Shown here piece after piece: positions 37,787 to 48,216 of a stretch of DNA of 64,000 bases. Source of the stretch: Lachnospiraceae bacterium AF51-6-b8A (lineage in GTDB: Bacteria; Bacillota; Clostridia; Lachnospirales; Lachnospiraceae). The notes under the pieces were generated by a model. The model worked only from the letters and a program-made list of their open reading frames with translations. It did not search any database and was not told where the DNA came from. The stretch is taken from contig JAQCZH010000003.1 in NCBI GenBank assembly GCA_027682585.1, positions 1 through 64,000 of the forward strand. Direction: 5' to 3'. The translations under genes and the position numbers were made by a program. Each line of letters starts with the position of its first letter. Positions within the stretch are counted from its first letter, which is position 1.

Positions 37787-40075
37787 CTATTTCTCAGGAA
37801 GTTCTCCCTCGGCGGCCTCCCCTCTTTTTTCAGAAGAATCCTCCTCTTTCTCCCCATTTCCCGACTGTGATCTCTCCTCTGAATTCTCTGGAGAAGCTGC
37901 ATTTTCTCCCCCGCCTTTCGCCTCGCCTGAGAAGATCTGCCCCTTCGAAGCATCAGCCCCCCTCTCAGTTTCCATCGTCTTCTCCGGGGAGATGAATTCC
38001 TTGACCCGGTCCTGATAGCCGCTCTTTGGACTGCGGCCAGCAAAAGACACGTCTCCTTCTGCCCCTGCGGATCTGGTCTCCTGATCATCAGACCGATCCG
38101 CCTCCATCATGGCCATGGCTGACTCAACAAAGCCGACTGCTTCCTGATCCTCCTGCGGCTGAGGCAGGCCCTCCAGCTGACGGAAAATCTTCATGAACTG
38201 CTTACCGGTGATCGTCTCCTTCTCATAGAGGAAATCCGCAATCTGATCCAGGGTATTCCTGTGCTCCGTCAGAAGACGAACCGCCTCGTCATAACCCTTA
38301 TTGATAAAGGCCAGTACCTCATCATCAATCTGCGCCGCTGTGTTCTCACCGCAGTTCAAGGCGGCACGGCCATCCAAATACTGGCTCTCAACCGTGGCCA
38401 GGCCCATCATTCCGAACTTATCGGACATGCCGAAGCGGGTGACCATGGCTCTGGCAATATTGGTGGCCTGTTCAATATCATTGGCTGCACCGGAAGTCAT
38501 AGAGTGAAAGACCACCATCTCGGCGGCACGTCCGCCCATGAGAGTCGCGATGCGGGCCTGCAGCTCCTCCTTGGTCTCCAGGAATTTCTCCTCCTCCGGG
38601 GTCTGCAGCGTATAACCCAGGGCTCCCATGGTTCTTGGTACAATGGTAATCTTCTGCACCGGCTCGGTATTCTTCTGAAGAGCAGCCAGCAGAGCATGTC
38701 CTACCTCATGATAGGCCACAATCTTTCGCTCCTGATCGCTCATGACCTGATTCTTCTTCTCCCGCCCGCCGACGGCCACCAGTTCAAATGCCTCAAAGAG
38801 ATCCTTCTGGCTGACGAACTTGCGCCCATGCTTGACAGCACAGATCGCGGCCTCATTGATGATATTAGCCAGATCAGACCCCACCAGTCCGGCGGAGGCT
38901 GTCGCCAGGGAGTCTAGATCAACCGTCTCATCCATAGGCACATCCTTGGCGTGAACCTTGAGGGTGGCCAGACGGCCCTTCTGATCCGGACGATCTACAA
39001 TGATCCGACGATCAAAACGTCCAGGACGAAGAAGGGCCTTGTCCAGCACCTCTGGGCGATTGGTTGCCGCCAGCACCAGAAGACCCTTAGAAGTGTCAAA
39101 GCCATCCATCTCCGCCAAAAGCTGGTTGAGGGTCTGCTCGCGCTCATCGTTGCCGCCCCCAAAGCGGGAGTCTCGGCTCTTACCGATCGCATCAATCTCA
39201 TCGATGAAAATAATACAGGGAGCCTGTTTCTGCGCCTCCTTGAAGAGATCGCGGACACGGGAAGCACCCACACCGACGAACATCTCAACAAAGTCGGAAC
39301 CTGCCAGGGAGAAAAAGGGCACGCCGGCCTCTCCTGCCACCGCCTTGGCCAGAAGCGTCTTCCCGGTTCCCGGAGGTCCCACCAGAAGCGCTCCCTTGGG
39401 AAGCTTTGCTCCGATCTCAATATACTTGCGGGGATTGTGCAGGAAGTCGACAACCTCTACCAAAGACTCCTTAGCCTCATCCTGGCCGGCCACATCCTTG
39501 AACTTGACCCCGGTTGATTTCTCCACATAGACCTTGGCATTGGATTTGCCTGGATTCATTCCAAGGCCTCCTCCCATGCGGCGCATAAGGAAGGCAAAGA
39601 GGATCCAGAGCAGGGCCAGAGGAATAACCATGGAGGCAATATTGTAAATCAGGGCTGTCGTATCGGAATTGAGCTTACCTGAGATCACGACATTGTGCTG
39701 TTTCATGGCTGGGATCAACTCGCTGTCCTGTATATAAGCCGTGAAATAAGTGGTCTTAACCTCCTGACCGGTGGCCTCCTGAATCAGCTTTGAATTCTCC
39801 TGCGCCTTATCATTCTTATAGGAGGCGTTATCTTTCAGGGTGAACTCAATGCGGTCGCGGTTGATCGTTGCCTTCTCCACCTGATCCGAGGTGATCAGCC
39901 TGTAGAACTCTGTATAAGGAACTTCCGTCTTGTTTGAGGATGACCTGTTGTAGACCAGGCTGGTGAAAAACATAGCCACCAGAATAAATACCAGCAGCAA
40001 AATCACCGGCTGAGGCATCCGGCCATTCTTCTTGTCGTCTCCGGATCCACTGCCGGGATTATAATTCTGATTCAT
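37787..40075 (-). CDS. ftsH: ATP-dependent zinc metalloprotease FtsH
   Basis: A membrane AAA+ protease, 762 residues. Two TM segments (about 22-41 and 145-165) flank an extracellular loop. The AAA module has Walker A GPPGTGKT (233-240) and Walker [13 protein letters not shown], and the zinc motif is HEVGH (456-460). FtsH degrades membrane and regulatory proteins. After about residue 640 there is an unusually long acidic, low-complexity tail of some 120 residues (Glu, Ser, Gly, Lys), likely disordered. Confidence 0.95.
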   Translation of the reverse strand: MNQNYNPGSGSGDDKKNGRMPQPVILLLVFILVAMFFTSLVYNRSSSNKTEVPYTEFYRLITSDQVEKATINRDRIEFTLKDNASYKNDKAQENSKLIQEATGQEVKTTYFTAYIQDSELIPAMKQHNVVISGKLNSDTTALIYNIASMVIPLALLWILFAFLMRRMGGGLGMNPGKSNAKVYVEKSTGVKFKDVAGQDEAKESLVEVVDFLHNPRKYIEIGAKLPKGALLVGPPGTGKTLLAKAVAGEAGVPFFSLAGSDFVEMFVGVGASRVRDLFKEAQKQAPCIIFIDEIDAIGKSRDSRFGGGNDEREQTLNQLLAEMDGFDTSKGLLVLAATNRPEVLDKALLRPGRFDRRIIVDRPDQKGRLATLKVHAKDVPMDETVDLDSLATASAGLVGSDLANIINEAAICAVKHGRKFVSQKDLFEAFELVAVGGREKKNQVMSDQERKIVAYHEVGHALLAALQKNTEPVQKITIVPRTMGALGYTLQTPEEEKFLETKEELQARIATLMGGRAAEMVVFHSMTSGAANDIEQATNIARAMVTRFGMSDKFGMMGLATVESQYLDGRAALNCGENTAAQIDDEVLAFINKGYDEAVRLLTEHRNTLDQIADFLYEKETITGKQFMKIFRQLEGLPQPQEDQEAVGFVESAMAMMEADRSDDQETRSAGAEGDVSFAGRSPKSGYQDRVKEFISPEKTMETERGADASKGQIFSGEAKGGGENAASPENSEERSQSGNGEKEEDSSEKRGEAAEGELPEK

Positions 40076-40148
40076 AAAAACCTCCGTTGACTCCGCCGCT
40101 GTCTTGCAATTTTATCCCTGTGATCCTTCTGTGATCTGGGTTTCACAT

Positions 40149-40192
40149 AAAAAAACGCATTTACCTACCCTATGATAGAGCAGTTAAATGCG
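40149..40192 (-). terminator. intrinsic terminator of putP
   Basis: On the minus strand CGCATTTA and TAAATGCG close a hairpin with an inner CTA/TAG stem, followed by seven Ts. It lies 84 bases after the putP stop codon, and probably ends the amino-acid ABC/putP transcript before ftsH. Confidence 0.8.
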
Positions 40193-40276
40193 CACTTCAA
40201 TGCTTTATCCCTGCCCCTGCAGCCCAAAATACGGAGCGTTTCGGATAAAATAGACCTCCAGACAGCTGGGAACAGG

Positions 40277-41815
40277 CTATATTCCCCTGCGGACGGCGTC
40301 GAACTCCTCTGTAATCTCTTTGGAGGGAGCGGGTGTGGCCAGGCTGATTATCACCATGAGCAGAGCGCTAATCAAAAAAGCCGGCAGCAGCTCATAAATA
40401 TTCCAGATTCCCCCCAGAGGGCGAACCAGATACTTCCAGACGAAGACCATGACTCCCCCGGAAACCATTCCCGCGATGGCTCCATATCGATTTGCCCTTC
40501 TCCAGAAGAGAGCCAAAAGCATGACCGGTCCGAAGGCGGCTCCAAAGCCCGCCCAGGCAAAGGATACGATAGCAAAAACGGATGAGTCGGGATCTCTGGC
40601 GATGAAAATAGACAGTAAAGCGATTGCGATGACCGTCACACGGGCGGCAAGCACTTTTTGCTTCTCGGTCAGAGACAGACCGAAGACCTCTGCCAGCAGA
40701 TTCTCTGAGAAGGAGGATGAAGCCGCCAGCAGCTGGGAGTCAGAGGTTGACATCGTGCAGGCTAAAATCCCCGCCAGAATCACTCCCGCAAGAAGAGCAA
40801 AGCCCAGTCCGCTGCCGGATAGCAGATGCGCGATCCGAATGATGGAGTTCTCCGCGTCTGCAGAAGTCTTGGCAACCGCAATCGCGCCTGCCTTGCTCAT
40901 GGCATTGGCGACAATACCGATGAAGATGGCAACCGCCATGGAAATCACCACCCATACAGAGGCGATGCGGCGGGAGACCTTGATCTTTTTCTCATCCCCG
41001 ATCGCCATGAAGCGAAGGAGGATATGGGGCATTCCGAAATAACCCAGGCCCCAGGCCAGGTTTGCGAAGGCCTGCATGAAGCTGTAGGGGGTCGCTGTCT
41101 GCGGATCATTCGTATTGCCCATCTGGCGCAGACTCAGATACCCCGCAATTCCTCCGGCATTCTCCATAACCCGATCCAAACCACCGGCCACATGAATTCC
41201 AAAGATCACTACAATCACCAGGGCGATGGACATGACGACAGACTGCACCAGATCCGTTGTGGAGGCCGCCAAAAAGCCGCCCAGCATTGTATAGAGGATG
41301 ATTACGGCTGCTGCCACAACCATGGCAAGGGTATAGTTAATGCCAAAGAGGGTATGAAAGAGTTTGCCGCAGGCCGCGAAACCGGAAGCCGTGTAGGGGA
41401 TGAAAAAGATCAGAATCCAGACGGCGGAGATTGCCACCAGAATCCGGCTCTTATCTCGAAAGCGGTTCGCGAAGAAGCTGGGAATGGTGATAGAATTGTT
41501 GGCCTTGATGGTATAGCGGCGCAGGCGTCTGGCCACAACCAGCCAGTTGAGATAGGTTCCCAGTGCCAGGCCGATAGCTGTCCAGGTAGCATCCGCCAGA
41601 CCTGAGATATAAGCGACGCCGGGCAGCCCCATCAAAAGCCAGGAACTCATATCTGAGGCCTCTGCGCTCATGGCTGTGACAATAGGCCCCAGCTTCCGCC
41701 CGCCCAGATAGAAGTCATCTGTGCTTTCGTTTTGCTTAGAGGACCAGATGCCGATCGCCAGCATGAGAACCATATAGAACACAATGCTGACAGTAATTCC
41801 AATTTCGTTGATCAT
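40277..41815 (-). CDS. putP: sodium/proline symporter PutP
   Basis: A 512-residue sodium:solute symporter with about 13 membrane segments. The family marker near the first helices is NESTDDFYLGGRKLGPIVTAMSAEASDMSSWLLMG (residues 29-63), with the Na+-binding residues of PutP. It imports proline with sodium and is 35 bases after the ABC ATPase gene in the same direction, so it may be transcribed with that amino-acid importer. Specificity for proline is by family resemblance only. Confidence 0.9.
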   Translation of the reverse strand: MINEIGITVSIVFYMVLMLAIGIWSSKQNESTDDFYLGGRKLGPIVTAMSAEASDMSSWLLMGLPGVAYISGLADATWTAIGLALGTYLNWLVVARRLRRYTIKANNSITIPSFFANRFRDKSRILVAISAVWILIFFIPYTASGFAACGKLFHTLFGINYTLAMVVAAAVIILYTMLGGFLAASTTDLVQSVVMSIALVIVVIFGIHVAGGLDRVMENAGGIAGYLSLRQMGNTNDPQTATPYSFMQAFANLAWGLGYFGMPHILLRFMAIGDEKKIKVSRRIASVWVVISMAVAIFIGIVANAMSKAGAIAVAKTSADAENSIIRIAHLLSGSGLGFALLAGVILAGILACTMSTSDSQLLAASSSFSENLLAEVFGLSLTEKQKVLAARVTVIAIALLSIFIARDPDSSVFAIVSFAWAGFGAAFGPVMLLALFWRRANRYGAIAGMVSGGVMVFVWKYLVRPLGGIWNIYELLPAFLISALLMVIISLATPAPSKEITEEFDAVRRGI

Positions 41816-41850
41816 ATCTCTTACTTTCTTAATTCACACAGCAAACCTGC

Positions 41851-42594
41851 TCAGAGCACCTTGGCCAGAAAGTCCTTCAGCCGCTCGCTCTTCGGCGCGT
41901 CAAAGATCTGCCCGGGACTGCCCTGTTCAATGATCCTTCCTCCATCCACAAAGATCACTTCGGAGGCGACCTCTCTGGCAAACCCCATCTCGTGGGTGAC
42001 ACAGGCCATCGTCATCCCTTCCCTGGCCAGCTGTTTCATCACTTCCAGAACCTCTCCCACCATCTCCGGATCGAGGGCAGAAGTGGGCTCATCAAAGAGA
42101 AGGATCTCCGGATTCATGCAGAGAGCCCGGACAATGGCAATCCGCTGCTTCTGACCTCCGGAGAGCTGGCTGGGGTAGGCGTTGGCCCGATCAGACAGAT
42201 TGACCCGTGCAAGAAGCTCCATGGCCTGCTTCTCTGCGTCTGCCTGCGAGAGCTTCCTCAGTTTCATGGGAGCAATGGTCATGTTTTTCAGAACCGTCAT
42301 GTTGGGGAAGAGATTGAAATGCTGAAAAACCATTCCCATCTTCTGCCGATGAAGATTAATGTTGATTCCGGGATCTGCAATATTGACTCCGTCCACCAGA
42401 ATCTGCCCCTCTGTGGGCATCTCCAGGAGATTGAGCGAGCGAAGCAGGGTGGATTTGCCGGATCCGGAGGGCCCGATGATCACCACAACCTCTCCCCGGT
42501 CAATATCCAGATCAATATCGTCCAGTGCCTTAATGAGGCCGCCGCGATAGTATTTCTTCAGTCCTCTGACCTGAATTAAGGTATTAGCGCTCAT
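41851..42594 (-). CDS. polar amino-acid ABC transporter, ATP-binding protein
   Basis: The ATPase of a GlnQ/HisP-type importer, 247 residues. Walker A is GPSGSGKST, the signature is [14 protein letters not shown], and Walker B is [20 protein letters not shown], all intact. I take the ATG at 42594 ([14 protein letters not shown]), with AGGAGG 11 bases upstream; the longer frame runs into the permease gene. It overlaps the permease end by 11 bases. Confidence 0.92.
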   Translation of the reverse strand: MSANTLIQVRGLKKYYRGGLIKALDDIDLDIDRGEVVVIIGPSGSGKSTLLRSLNLLEMPTEGQILVDGVNIADPGININLHRQKMGMVFQHFNLFPNMTVLKNMTIAPMKLRKLSQADAEKQAMELLARVNLSDRANAYPSQLSGGQKQRIAIVRALCMNPEILLFDEPTSALDPEMVGEVLEVMKQLAREGMTMACVTHEMGFAREVASEVIFVDGGRIIEQGSPGQIFDAPKSERLKDFLAKVL

Positions 42595-43318
42595 TTTGAC
42601 GAAGCCTCCTCTCAAGCCGGCCGAAAACGGTCTCCAGAATAATGACAATCACCAGATAAATGCCCGCCACGGCAAAGAGGGGCATAAAGGCGGAATAGGT
42701 CCTGCTCCGAATGACGTCTCCCGCCTTGGTCAGATCCATGATTCCGACATACCCCGCGACAGAAGTCTCCTTGACCAGGGTAATGAACTCGTTGAGAAGA
42801 GCGGGCAGAACCGCCTTGAAGACCTGGGGCAGAATGATGTAGATCATTGTCTGGGGATAATTAAAGCCCAGGGATCTGCCGGCCTCGAACTGGCCCTCAT
42901 CAATGGACATAATGCCGCCGCGGATGATCTCAGCCACATAGGCAGCAGAGTTAAGGCCAAAGGCGAAGATAGCCACCGCGACCGCATTCTTGGACGTAGC
43001 AAAAATAATGAAATAGGAGATCATGAGCTGGACAACGACAGGCGTCCCGCGGATGACCGTCAGATAAATCTTACATAGGATATTCAAAACCTTAAGAAGA
43101 TAATAGACTGGCCTCTTGCGACGCCCCATCTCCTCTCCGCTCTTATCCCAGGTAGACCGGACCGTCGCCACCAGAGCCCCTAAAACGATCCCCACGAGCA
43201 CCGCGAAAACCGTAATCTGCAGGGTGACGCCCAGGCCTGAAACAAGCGACTGCCATCGATTATCGTTGATGAAGTTGAGGACAAACTGGGCCTTGAGCCC
43301 ATCCCACCAAGCACTCAT
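42584..43318 (-). CDS. polar amino-acid ABC transporter, permease
   Basis: A 244-residue HisM/GlnP-type permease. It has about five membrane segments; the EAA-type loop is visible as [28 protein letters not shown], which contacts the ATPase. It is the single permease of the system and probably forms a homodimer. A stable hairpin separates it from the binding-protein gene upstream, which usually makes the binding protein more abundant than the membrane parts. Confidence 0.92.
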   Translation of the reverse strand: MSAWWDGLKAQFVLNFINDNRWQSLVSGLGVTLQITVFAVLVGIVLGALVATVRSTWDKSGEEMGRRKRPVYYLLKVLNILCKIYLTVIRGTPVVVQLMISYFIIFATSKNAVAVAIFAFGLNSAAYVAEIIRGGIMSIDEGQFEAGRSLGFNYPQTMIYIILPQVFKAVLPALLNEFITLVKETSVAGYVGIMDLTKAGDVIRSRTYSAFMPLFAVAGIYLVIVIILETVFGRLERRLRQNER

Positions 43319-43390
43319 GCATTTCTCCTTCCTCTCCTGTCATAAGAGGACCGTCCGGTGCAGAACCGGGCTAATGACATCCCTCTATAT

Positions 43391-43440
43391 ACAGGCAAGG
43401 GCAAGGGCGGCCGCAGCCGTCCTTGCCTTGTACTGCCTGT
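43391..43440 (-). repeat. intercistronic hairpin between binding protein and permease genes
   Basis: An outer ACAGGCA/TGCCTGT stem encloses an 11-bp GGCAAGGGCGG/CCGTCCTTGCC stem. There is no U-tract. By analogy with other ABC operons it may protect the upstream binding-protein mRNA or reduce transcription of permease and ATPase genes. Confidence 0.65.
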
Positions 43441-43593
43441 TCTCTGTCAGCAGATCTCACAGCAGTGTGGATCTCATCTGCGAACTCCGCGCACAGAAAC
43501 AGGAAATCTGAGTTATTGTAGCTGAGAATCCCTGTTCTTGCAATTCTTTCGTGTTCCGAACATCCATGAATTCCAGAAGCCGATCCGGAACTC

Positions 43594-44376
43594 CTACTTA
43601 TTAGCCTCATACTTGGCCAGAATTTTGTCAACGGTTCCGTCCGCCTTCAGATCCTTGATAGCCTGATTGATCTTCTTCTGCAAATCCTCATTGTTCTTAT
43701 TGACCGCAGCCGCGTACTGCTCCTCCTCATAGGCAGTGGGCAGGATCTTCAGGGCAGACCCGTTGGCCTTGACATACTCCTGGGCGGGCTTGTTGTCGAT
43801 AATGACCGCATCCACCTTGCCGGTCATCAGAGCCTGGACAGCATCCGTGGCAACCGTATAACGGGTGATCTTATCCTCTCCGTAGTCCTTGGTGGCATCT
43901 GAATCACCGGTGGTTCCGGTCTGCACGCCGATCTTATTGACCGTCTTTAAGGCGTCCTTATCGGCAATGGAAGAGTCGCTCTTGACGATGATGGACTGAA
44001 CCGCTGTGATATAGGGATCAGAGAAATTGACAGACTGCTTGCGCTCATCATTGATCGTAATGCCTGACATGCCAAAGTCATACTTGCCAGCCTGAACTCC
44101 GGCGACAATCGAATCAAACGGAACGTTCTGCACTTCCAGCTTAACCCCGATCTTATCTGCAATGGCCTTGGAGAGTTCAATATCAATTCCCTTATAATCA
44201 TTGCCCTCCATGTACTCATAAGGAGGAAAGTCGGCAGAGGTTGCCATGGTCAGAGTGTCCTTCTTCGCAGAATTCGTCTTGCCGCTGTCGCCGGTCTTGG
44301 CCGAACCACAGGCTGTCAGTATTGACAAGGTCATAAGAGCGGCTAAACCCAGCGCTGTCATTTTCTTCATCTTCAT
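43594..44376 (-). CDS. polar amino-acid ABC transporter, substrate-binding lipoprotein
   Basis: A 260-residue lipoprotein of the SBP_bac_3 family. The signal peptide ends in the lipobox LTAC. The mature part has DFPPYEYMEGNDYKGIDIELSKAIADKIG and the QTGTTGDSDA loop. It binds a polar amino acid (cystine, glutamine, arginine or similar; I cannot tell which). The ATG at 44376 is eight bases after AAGGAG. It is the first gene of the operon. Confidence 0.92.
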   Translation of the reverse strand: MKMKKMTALGLAALMTLSILTACGSAKTGDSGKTNSAKKDTLTMATSADFPPYEYMEGNDYKGIDIELSKAIADKIGVKLEVQNVPFDSIVAGVQAGKYDFGMSGITINDERKQSVNFSDPYITAVQSIIVKSDSSIADKDALKTVNKIGVQTGTTGDSDATKDYGEDKITRYTVATDAVQALMTGKVDAVIIDNKPAQEYVKANGSALKILPTAYEEEQYAAAVNKNNEDLQKKINQAIKDLKADGTVDKILAKYEANK

Positions 44377-44447
44377 ATTCATCACTCCTTATATCCTTTT
44401 CCTCTCACCGATCCCCTTATCTCATCGATCGGCTTGACTGGTTAAAA

Positions 44448-44476
44448 AGTATAACAGGCAGTGAATAAACTTGCAA
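44448..44476 (-). promoter_or_regulatory. promoter of the polar amino-acid ABC operon
   Basis: Minus-strand TTGCAA (44471-44476), 17 bases, then TATACT (44448-44453). An A-rich tract directly upstream of the -35 (44478-44502) resembles an UP element. The leader is about 65 bases. Confidence 0.7.
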
Positions 44477-44499
44477 GTGTTTCTTTTATTTTTGTATTT

Positions 44500-45294
44500 T
44501 TATGCAAGTATTGCCTTATCACTGGCGAACTCACTGCCGGACATCTCTTCGAATTTATGCAGAAGTGCCTCAACTGTCAGCCGCTTCTTGTCCTGACCCG
44601 CAATGTTTAAAATAATACGCCCCTCATGCATCATAATCAGGCGATTTCCATGAGCGATCGCATCTCTCATATTGTGAGTGACCATGAAGGTAGTCAGCCT
44701 GTTCTCTGAGATCACCCGCTCCGTAGCCTCCAGAACCTTGGCCGCTGTCTTGGGATCCAGGGCTGCCGTATGCTCATCCAGAAGGAGAATCCGCGGCTTG
44801 ACAATGGTTGCCATGAGAAGGGTCAGAGCCTGGCGCTGCCCTCCGGAGAGCAGCCCCACCTTGGCTGTCATACGGTCCTCCAGTCCCAGATCCAGTTCCG
44901 CCAGCTTGCTGCGAAAAAAATCCCGATCCTTCCTGGAGACCCCCCATCCCAAACCGCGTCCCTTTCCCCGCCGGGCTGCCAGGGCCAGGTTCTCCTCGAT
45001 CTCCATATCGGCAGCCGTACCGGTCATAGGATCCTGGAAGACCCGACCGATATACCCAGCTCTCCTGAACTCACAGAGACCTGTCACATCGACATCATCA
45101 ATATAGATGCGGCCCTGATCTACTGGCCAGACACCGGCGATAGCATTGAGCATCGTGGATTTGCCAGCCCCGTTTCCCCCGATGACTGTGACAAACTCCC
45201 CGTCCTCCAGGGTCAGATCAGCTCCGTTGAGGGCATGCTTCTCATTGATCGTCCCCGGATTGAAGGTCTTGTAAATATTCTCGATTCGGATCAT
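44500..45294 (-). CDS. ABC transporter ATP-binding protein (TrpXYZ-type)
   Basis: The ATPase of a three-gene importer with PF04392-type binding protein, 264 residues. Walker A is GGNGAGKST, the signature LLSGGQRQALTLLMA and Walker B RILLLDEHTAALDPKTA, where the usual Asp-Glu-Pro is DEH. It overlaps the permease stop by four bases. In streptococci the same arrangement (TrpXYZ) is linked to tryptophan uptake; here the substrate is inferred from family only. Confidence 0.9.
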   Translation of the reverse strand: MIRIENIYKTFNPGTINEKHALNGADLTLEDGEFVTVIGGNGAGKSTMLNAIAGVWPVDQGRIYIDDVDVTGLCEFRRAGYIGRVFQDPMTGTAADMEIEENLALAARRGKGRGLGWGVSRKDRDFFRSKLAELDLGLEDRMTAKVGLLSGGQRQALTLLMATIVKPRILLLDEHTAALDPKTAAKVLEATERVISENRLTTFMVTHNMRDAIAHGNRLIMMHEGRIILNIAGQDKKRLTVEALLHKFEEMSGSEFASDKAILA

Positions 45295-46217
45295 GCTCTT
45301 CTGCCTCCCTTCCTGGCCGCCTTGGCGAAGGAACTGGTGGCCTTTCCTCTCAGATAGGGAACGGCCAGAAAGACTGCGACAATCATGGCGGTAAAGAGTT
45401 TCAGGTCATTGGTCGGCATCTTCAGCCAGAGTACCAGGCCGATGACGATATAATAGATGATGGCCCCCAAGACAACAAAGACAAGACGAATGACAAAGTT
45501 GAGCCGCCTGCCCAGAATCGCTGAAGCCAGGACCTCTCCGATAATCACCGCCGCCAGACCGATGACGATGGAGCCGCGCCCCATATTGACATCCGCAAAG
45601 CCCTGGTATTGGGCAAAAAGCCCGCCGGACAGGGCGACCAGTCCATTGGAGAGAATCAGCCCCAGCACTTTCATAAAGTGAATATTGATTCCCTGTGCCC
45701 TGGACATACTGGAGTTATTCCCGGTCGCACGCAGGGCCGATCCCATCTGAGTCCCCAGGAACCAGTAAGTCAGGGCAATAATGACTGCCACAAAGAGAAG
45801 GCTGATCAGGATGGACGGATTGACCTGACGAATGCTGACCATCAGATGATACTTGCCTGCCCCCAGGCCCACGTTGGCCTTCCCTCCCATAATGCGCAGA
45901 TTAATGGAGTAAAGACCGATCTGGGAGAGAATCCCCGCCAGGATATCGGGGATTCCCAGAGCCGTATGCAGCAAACCGGTCACAAGGCCCGCCAGAAGCC
46001 CTGCTGCCGTCGCCGCCACCATGGCCACAGGCACGGAACTGCCGGAGCTGATGAGAATCACCGCTACAGCGCCTCCGGTTGCGAAAGATCCGTCCACAGT
46101 CAAATCCGCGATATTCAAGACGCGAAAAGTCAGATACACGCCCAGTGCCATGACCGCCCAGATCAGCCCCTGGGCTATATTCCCTGGAATCGCTCCGATC
46201 AGAGTTTGAAGTTCCAT
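45291..46217 (-). CDS. ABC transporter permease (TrpXYZ-type)
   Basis: A 308-residue permease of the branched-chain-amino-acid type, with eight or more membrane segments (for example IALTYWFLGTQMGSALRATGNN and SNGLVALSGGLFAQYQGFAD). The C terminus is basic. It lies between the binding protein and ATPase genes, 26 bases after the former, and overlaps the latter, so the three genes are one operon. Confidence 0.9.
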   Translation of the reverse strand: MELQTLIGAIPGNIAQGLIWAVMALGVYLTFRVLNIADLTVDGSFATGGAVAVILISSGSSVPVAMVAATAAGLLAGLVTGLLHTALGIPDILAGILSQIGLYSINLRIMGGKANVGLGAGKYHLMVSIRQVNPSILISLLFVAVIIALTYWFLGTQMGSALRATGNNSSMSRAQGINIHFMKVLGLILSNGLVALSGGLFAQYQGFADVNMGRGSIVIGLAAVIIGEVLASAILGRRLNFVIRLVFVVLGAIIYYIVIGLVLWLKMPTNDLKLFTAMIVAVFLAVPYLRGKATSSFAKAARKGGRRA

Positions 46218-46243
46218 GGTATTTCTCCTTATCTCACCACGGC

Positions 46244-47242
46244 CTATTTGCCAGCCATATCGATTGCCTGATAATCAGAGGGGATCTCTATATTCAGCTG
46301 CCTGGCTATGTCAGGATTGTACTCCTTGGCCACCTTGCCTGCCGTCTCGATGGACATGTCACCGGGCTTGGCTTTGTCCCTCAGAATTCTGGCCGCCATC
46401 TTGCCGGTCTGATAACCCAGATCATAGTAACTGATCGACAGCGTTGCCAGACCGCAGCCTTTGGCCAGCCCCTCCTCCCCACAGACAATCGGCTTCTTCG
46501 CCTGCAAAGCGATCGGATTAATGGTGGAGGTACAGGAAGCCGCCGTATTGTCCGTAGGAATATAGATCAGATCAGAGGCTGCAACCGCATTGCCTGTGAC
46601 AGACGCTACATCATTCGAATCGGAGAACGTAAAGGAAGAAACCTCGTAACCCTTTCCCTGAAGCTGTCTGGTCATCTCGTCCGCCTGATACTTGGAATTG
46701 GCCTCAGCGGTACAATAGAGAATGCCTACTTTTTTGCTCTTTGGAAAAAGTTCCTGGATCATAGCCGCCTGCTGCTCGATCGGAGCCAGATCGGAGGTCC
46801 CGGTCACATTGGTTCCAGTCTTGCCGGACCAGCCGCTGATATCAAGGGCTGTGGCATAATCTGTGACAGAAGTACCGACAACGGGGATTGCAGACGTGGC
46901 CTGACTGGCCGCCTGCAGGGCGGGGGTCGCATTGGCCATGATCAGGTCAACACCGTCAGAGACGAAGGCGTTGGCGATCGTCGTGTCGTTGGCGGAATCC
47001 CCGGCCGCATTCTGCACCGTGACGGCGACCTGATCTCCCATCTCATCCTTCAGCGCCTGTTCAAACCCCCTGGTGGCGGCATCCAGGGCATCATGCTGAA
47101 CCGCCTGAATGACACCGACCTTATACTTAGCCTTAGCCGTCTTCTGCCCTCCCTGATCGCCGACGCCTGAAGCACCGCAAGCAGCCAGACCTGCGGCTGC
47201 CATCAGGCCTGCCAGAGCAAGTGCTGCAACTCTTTTTTTCAT
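46244..47242 (-). CDS. ABC transporter substrate-binding lipoprotein (PF04392/TrpX-type)
   Basis: A 332-residue lipoprotein with the lipobox LAAC (Cys22). The periplasmic-binding fold is visible in YKVGVIQAVQHDALDAATRGFEQAL, DGVDLIMANATPALQAASQAT and AASDLIYIPTDNTAASC. This family (ABC sugar/aromatic-amino-acid binding, DUF534) includes the TrpX tryptophan-binding protein. GGAGGAG precedes the ATG. It is the first gene of the operon and is divergent from the response regulator gene. Confidence 0.9.
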   Translation of the reverse strand: MKKRVAALALAGLMAAAGLAACGASGVGDQGGQKTAKAKYKVGVIQAVQHDALDAATRGFEQALKDEMGDQVAVTVQNAAGDSANDTTIANAFVSDGVDLIMANATPALQAASQATSAIPVVGTSVTDYATALDISGWSGKTGTNVTGTSDLAPIEQQAAMIQELFPKSKKVGILYCTAEANSKYQADEMTRQLQGKGYEVSSFTFSDSNDVASVTGNAVAASDLIYIPTDNTAASCTSTINPIALQAKKPIVCGEEGLAKGCGLATLSISYYDLGYQTGKMAARILRDKAKPGDMSIETAGKVAKEYNPDIARQLNIEIPSDYQAIDMAGK

Positions 47243-47310
47243 ACCTTCTCCTCCCTGGGATTTCCTGCTGTCATTTCAATCACGCGCTTATGCGCATTTG
47301 GCACTTGGAC

Positions 47311-47339
47311 ACTATATCGCTTCGACGTGTTAAAGTCAA
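47311..47339 (-). promoter_or_regulatory. promoter of the TrpXYZ-type operon
   Basis: Minus-strand TTGACT (47334-47339), 17 bases, then TATAGT (47311-47316). The short leader contains GCGC/GCGC arms at 47284-47295. I found no T-box or tryptophan-rich leader peptide. Confidence 0.7.
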
Positions 47340-47476
47340 ATGCTTCGCTGCGTTTCCTGCGCATCTTGTACTCCCCATGTCTCTTCTCCTCTCCTCCCGT
47401 TCCAAGGAGCGTACATCAATCAACCCCAGGCCAGATCTCAGTTTCCATCCTTCTATTTCACTGAAATTCATTGAAC

Positions 47477-47507
47477 TTTACCTGTCACGGCATCTGTCCT
47501 GTATAAT
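47477..47507 (+). promoter_or_regulatory. probable promoter of the response-regulator gene
   Basis: TATAAT at 47502-47507 with TTTACC 19 bases upstream (47477-47482), 32 bases before the start codon. The -10 is perfect but the spacing is long. Confidence 0.45.
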
Positions 47508-47538
47508 GAAGCAGACATTTCTATCGAAAGGAGTACCT

Positions 47539-48213
47539 ATGCGCCTGCTCTTAGCTGAGGATGAACTCGATCTCTCCCACGCTCTCGTCCGCATTCTCAG
47601 GGCCAACCACTACGAGGTGGACGCTGTCTATGACGGCCGGGACGCCCTGGATTACCTGGAAACCGGTGTCTACGACGGAGCCATTCTCGATGTCATGATG
47701 CCAAAAATGGATGGATTCGCGGTATTGCGAAAGATTCGATCTTCCAAAAATGATATTCCGATTCTCATGCTGACTGCCCGCTCCGAAATCGATGACAGAG
47801 TGCAGGGCCTGGACTCGGGAGCTGACGATTACCTGACCAAACCATTTTCTACGAAGGAACTCATTGCCAGAGTCCGCTCCATCACCCGCCGCAAGACTGC
47901 CGCGACTGATGCCAGCCTGCACCTGGGAGGACTGACTTTAGATCAGCTGACCTGCACGGCAGATGCTCCCGGCGGCAGCCTGCACCTGGCCAATAAGGAG
48001 TATCAGATTCTGGAAATGCTCCTGGCCAATCCGGGACAGATCATATCCCCGGATCAGTTCATGGAAAAGATCTGGGGCTTTGAGAGTGAAGTTGAGCAGA
48101 ATGTGGTCTGGGTCAATATCTCAAATCTCCGCCGCAAGTTAAAATCCATCGACGCAGGCATCGTTATCAAGGCTTCCCGGGGTCTCGGTTACTTCGTCCA
48201 GGAGGAGGAATAG
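47539..48213 (+). CDS. OmpR-family response regulator
   Basis: A 224-residue two-component regulator. The receiver has LAEDELDLSHAL and the phospho-acceptor Asp in GAILDVMMPKMDG, and Lys in YLTKPF. The C-terminal winged helix includes ISNLRRKLKSIDAGIVIKASRGLGYFVQ. The open frame extends over 100 codons upstream, but AAAGGAG is five bases before the ATG at 47539. It is followed by its kinase with three bases between them. Confidence 0.95.
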   Translation: MRLLLAEDELDLSHALVRILRANHYEVDAVYDGRDALDYLETGVYDGAILDVMMPKMDGFAVLRKIRSSKNDIPILMLTARSEIDDRVQGLDSGADDYLTKPFSTKELIARVRSITRRKTAATDASLHLGGLTLDQLTCTADAPGGSLHLANKEYQILEMLLANPGQIISPDQFMEKIWGFESEVEQNVVWVNISNLRRKLKSIDAGIVIKASRGLGYFVQEEE

Positions 48214-48216
48214 GCT

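Noticed and set aside
47221..47538. N-terminal extension of the response regulator (over 100 codons upstream of 47539)
   Set aside because: It crosses two divergent promoters, and the family start and AAAGGAG are at 47539.
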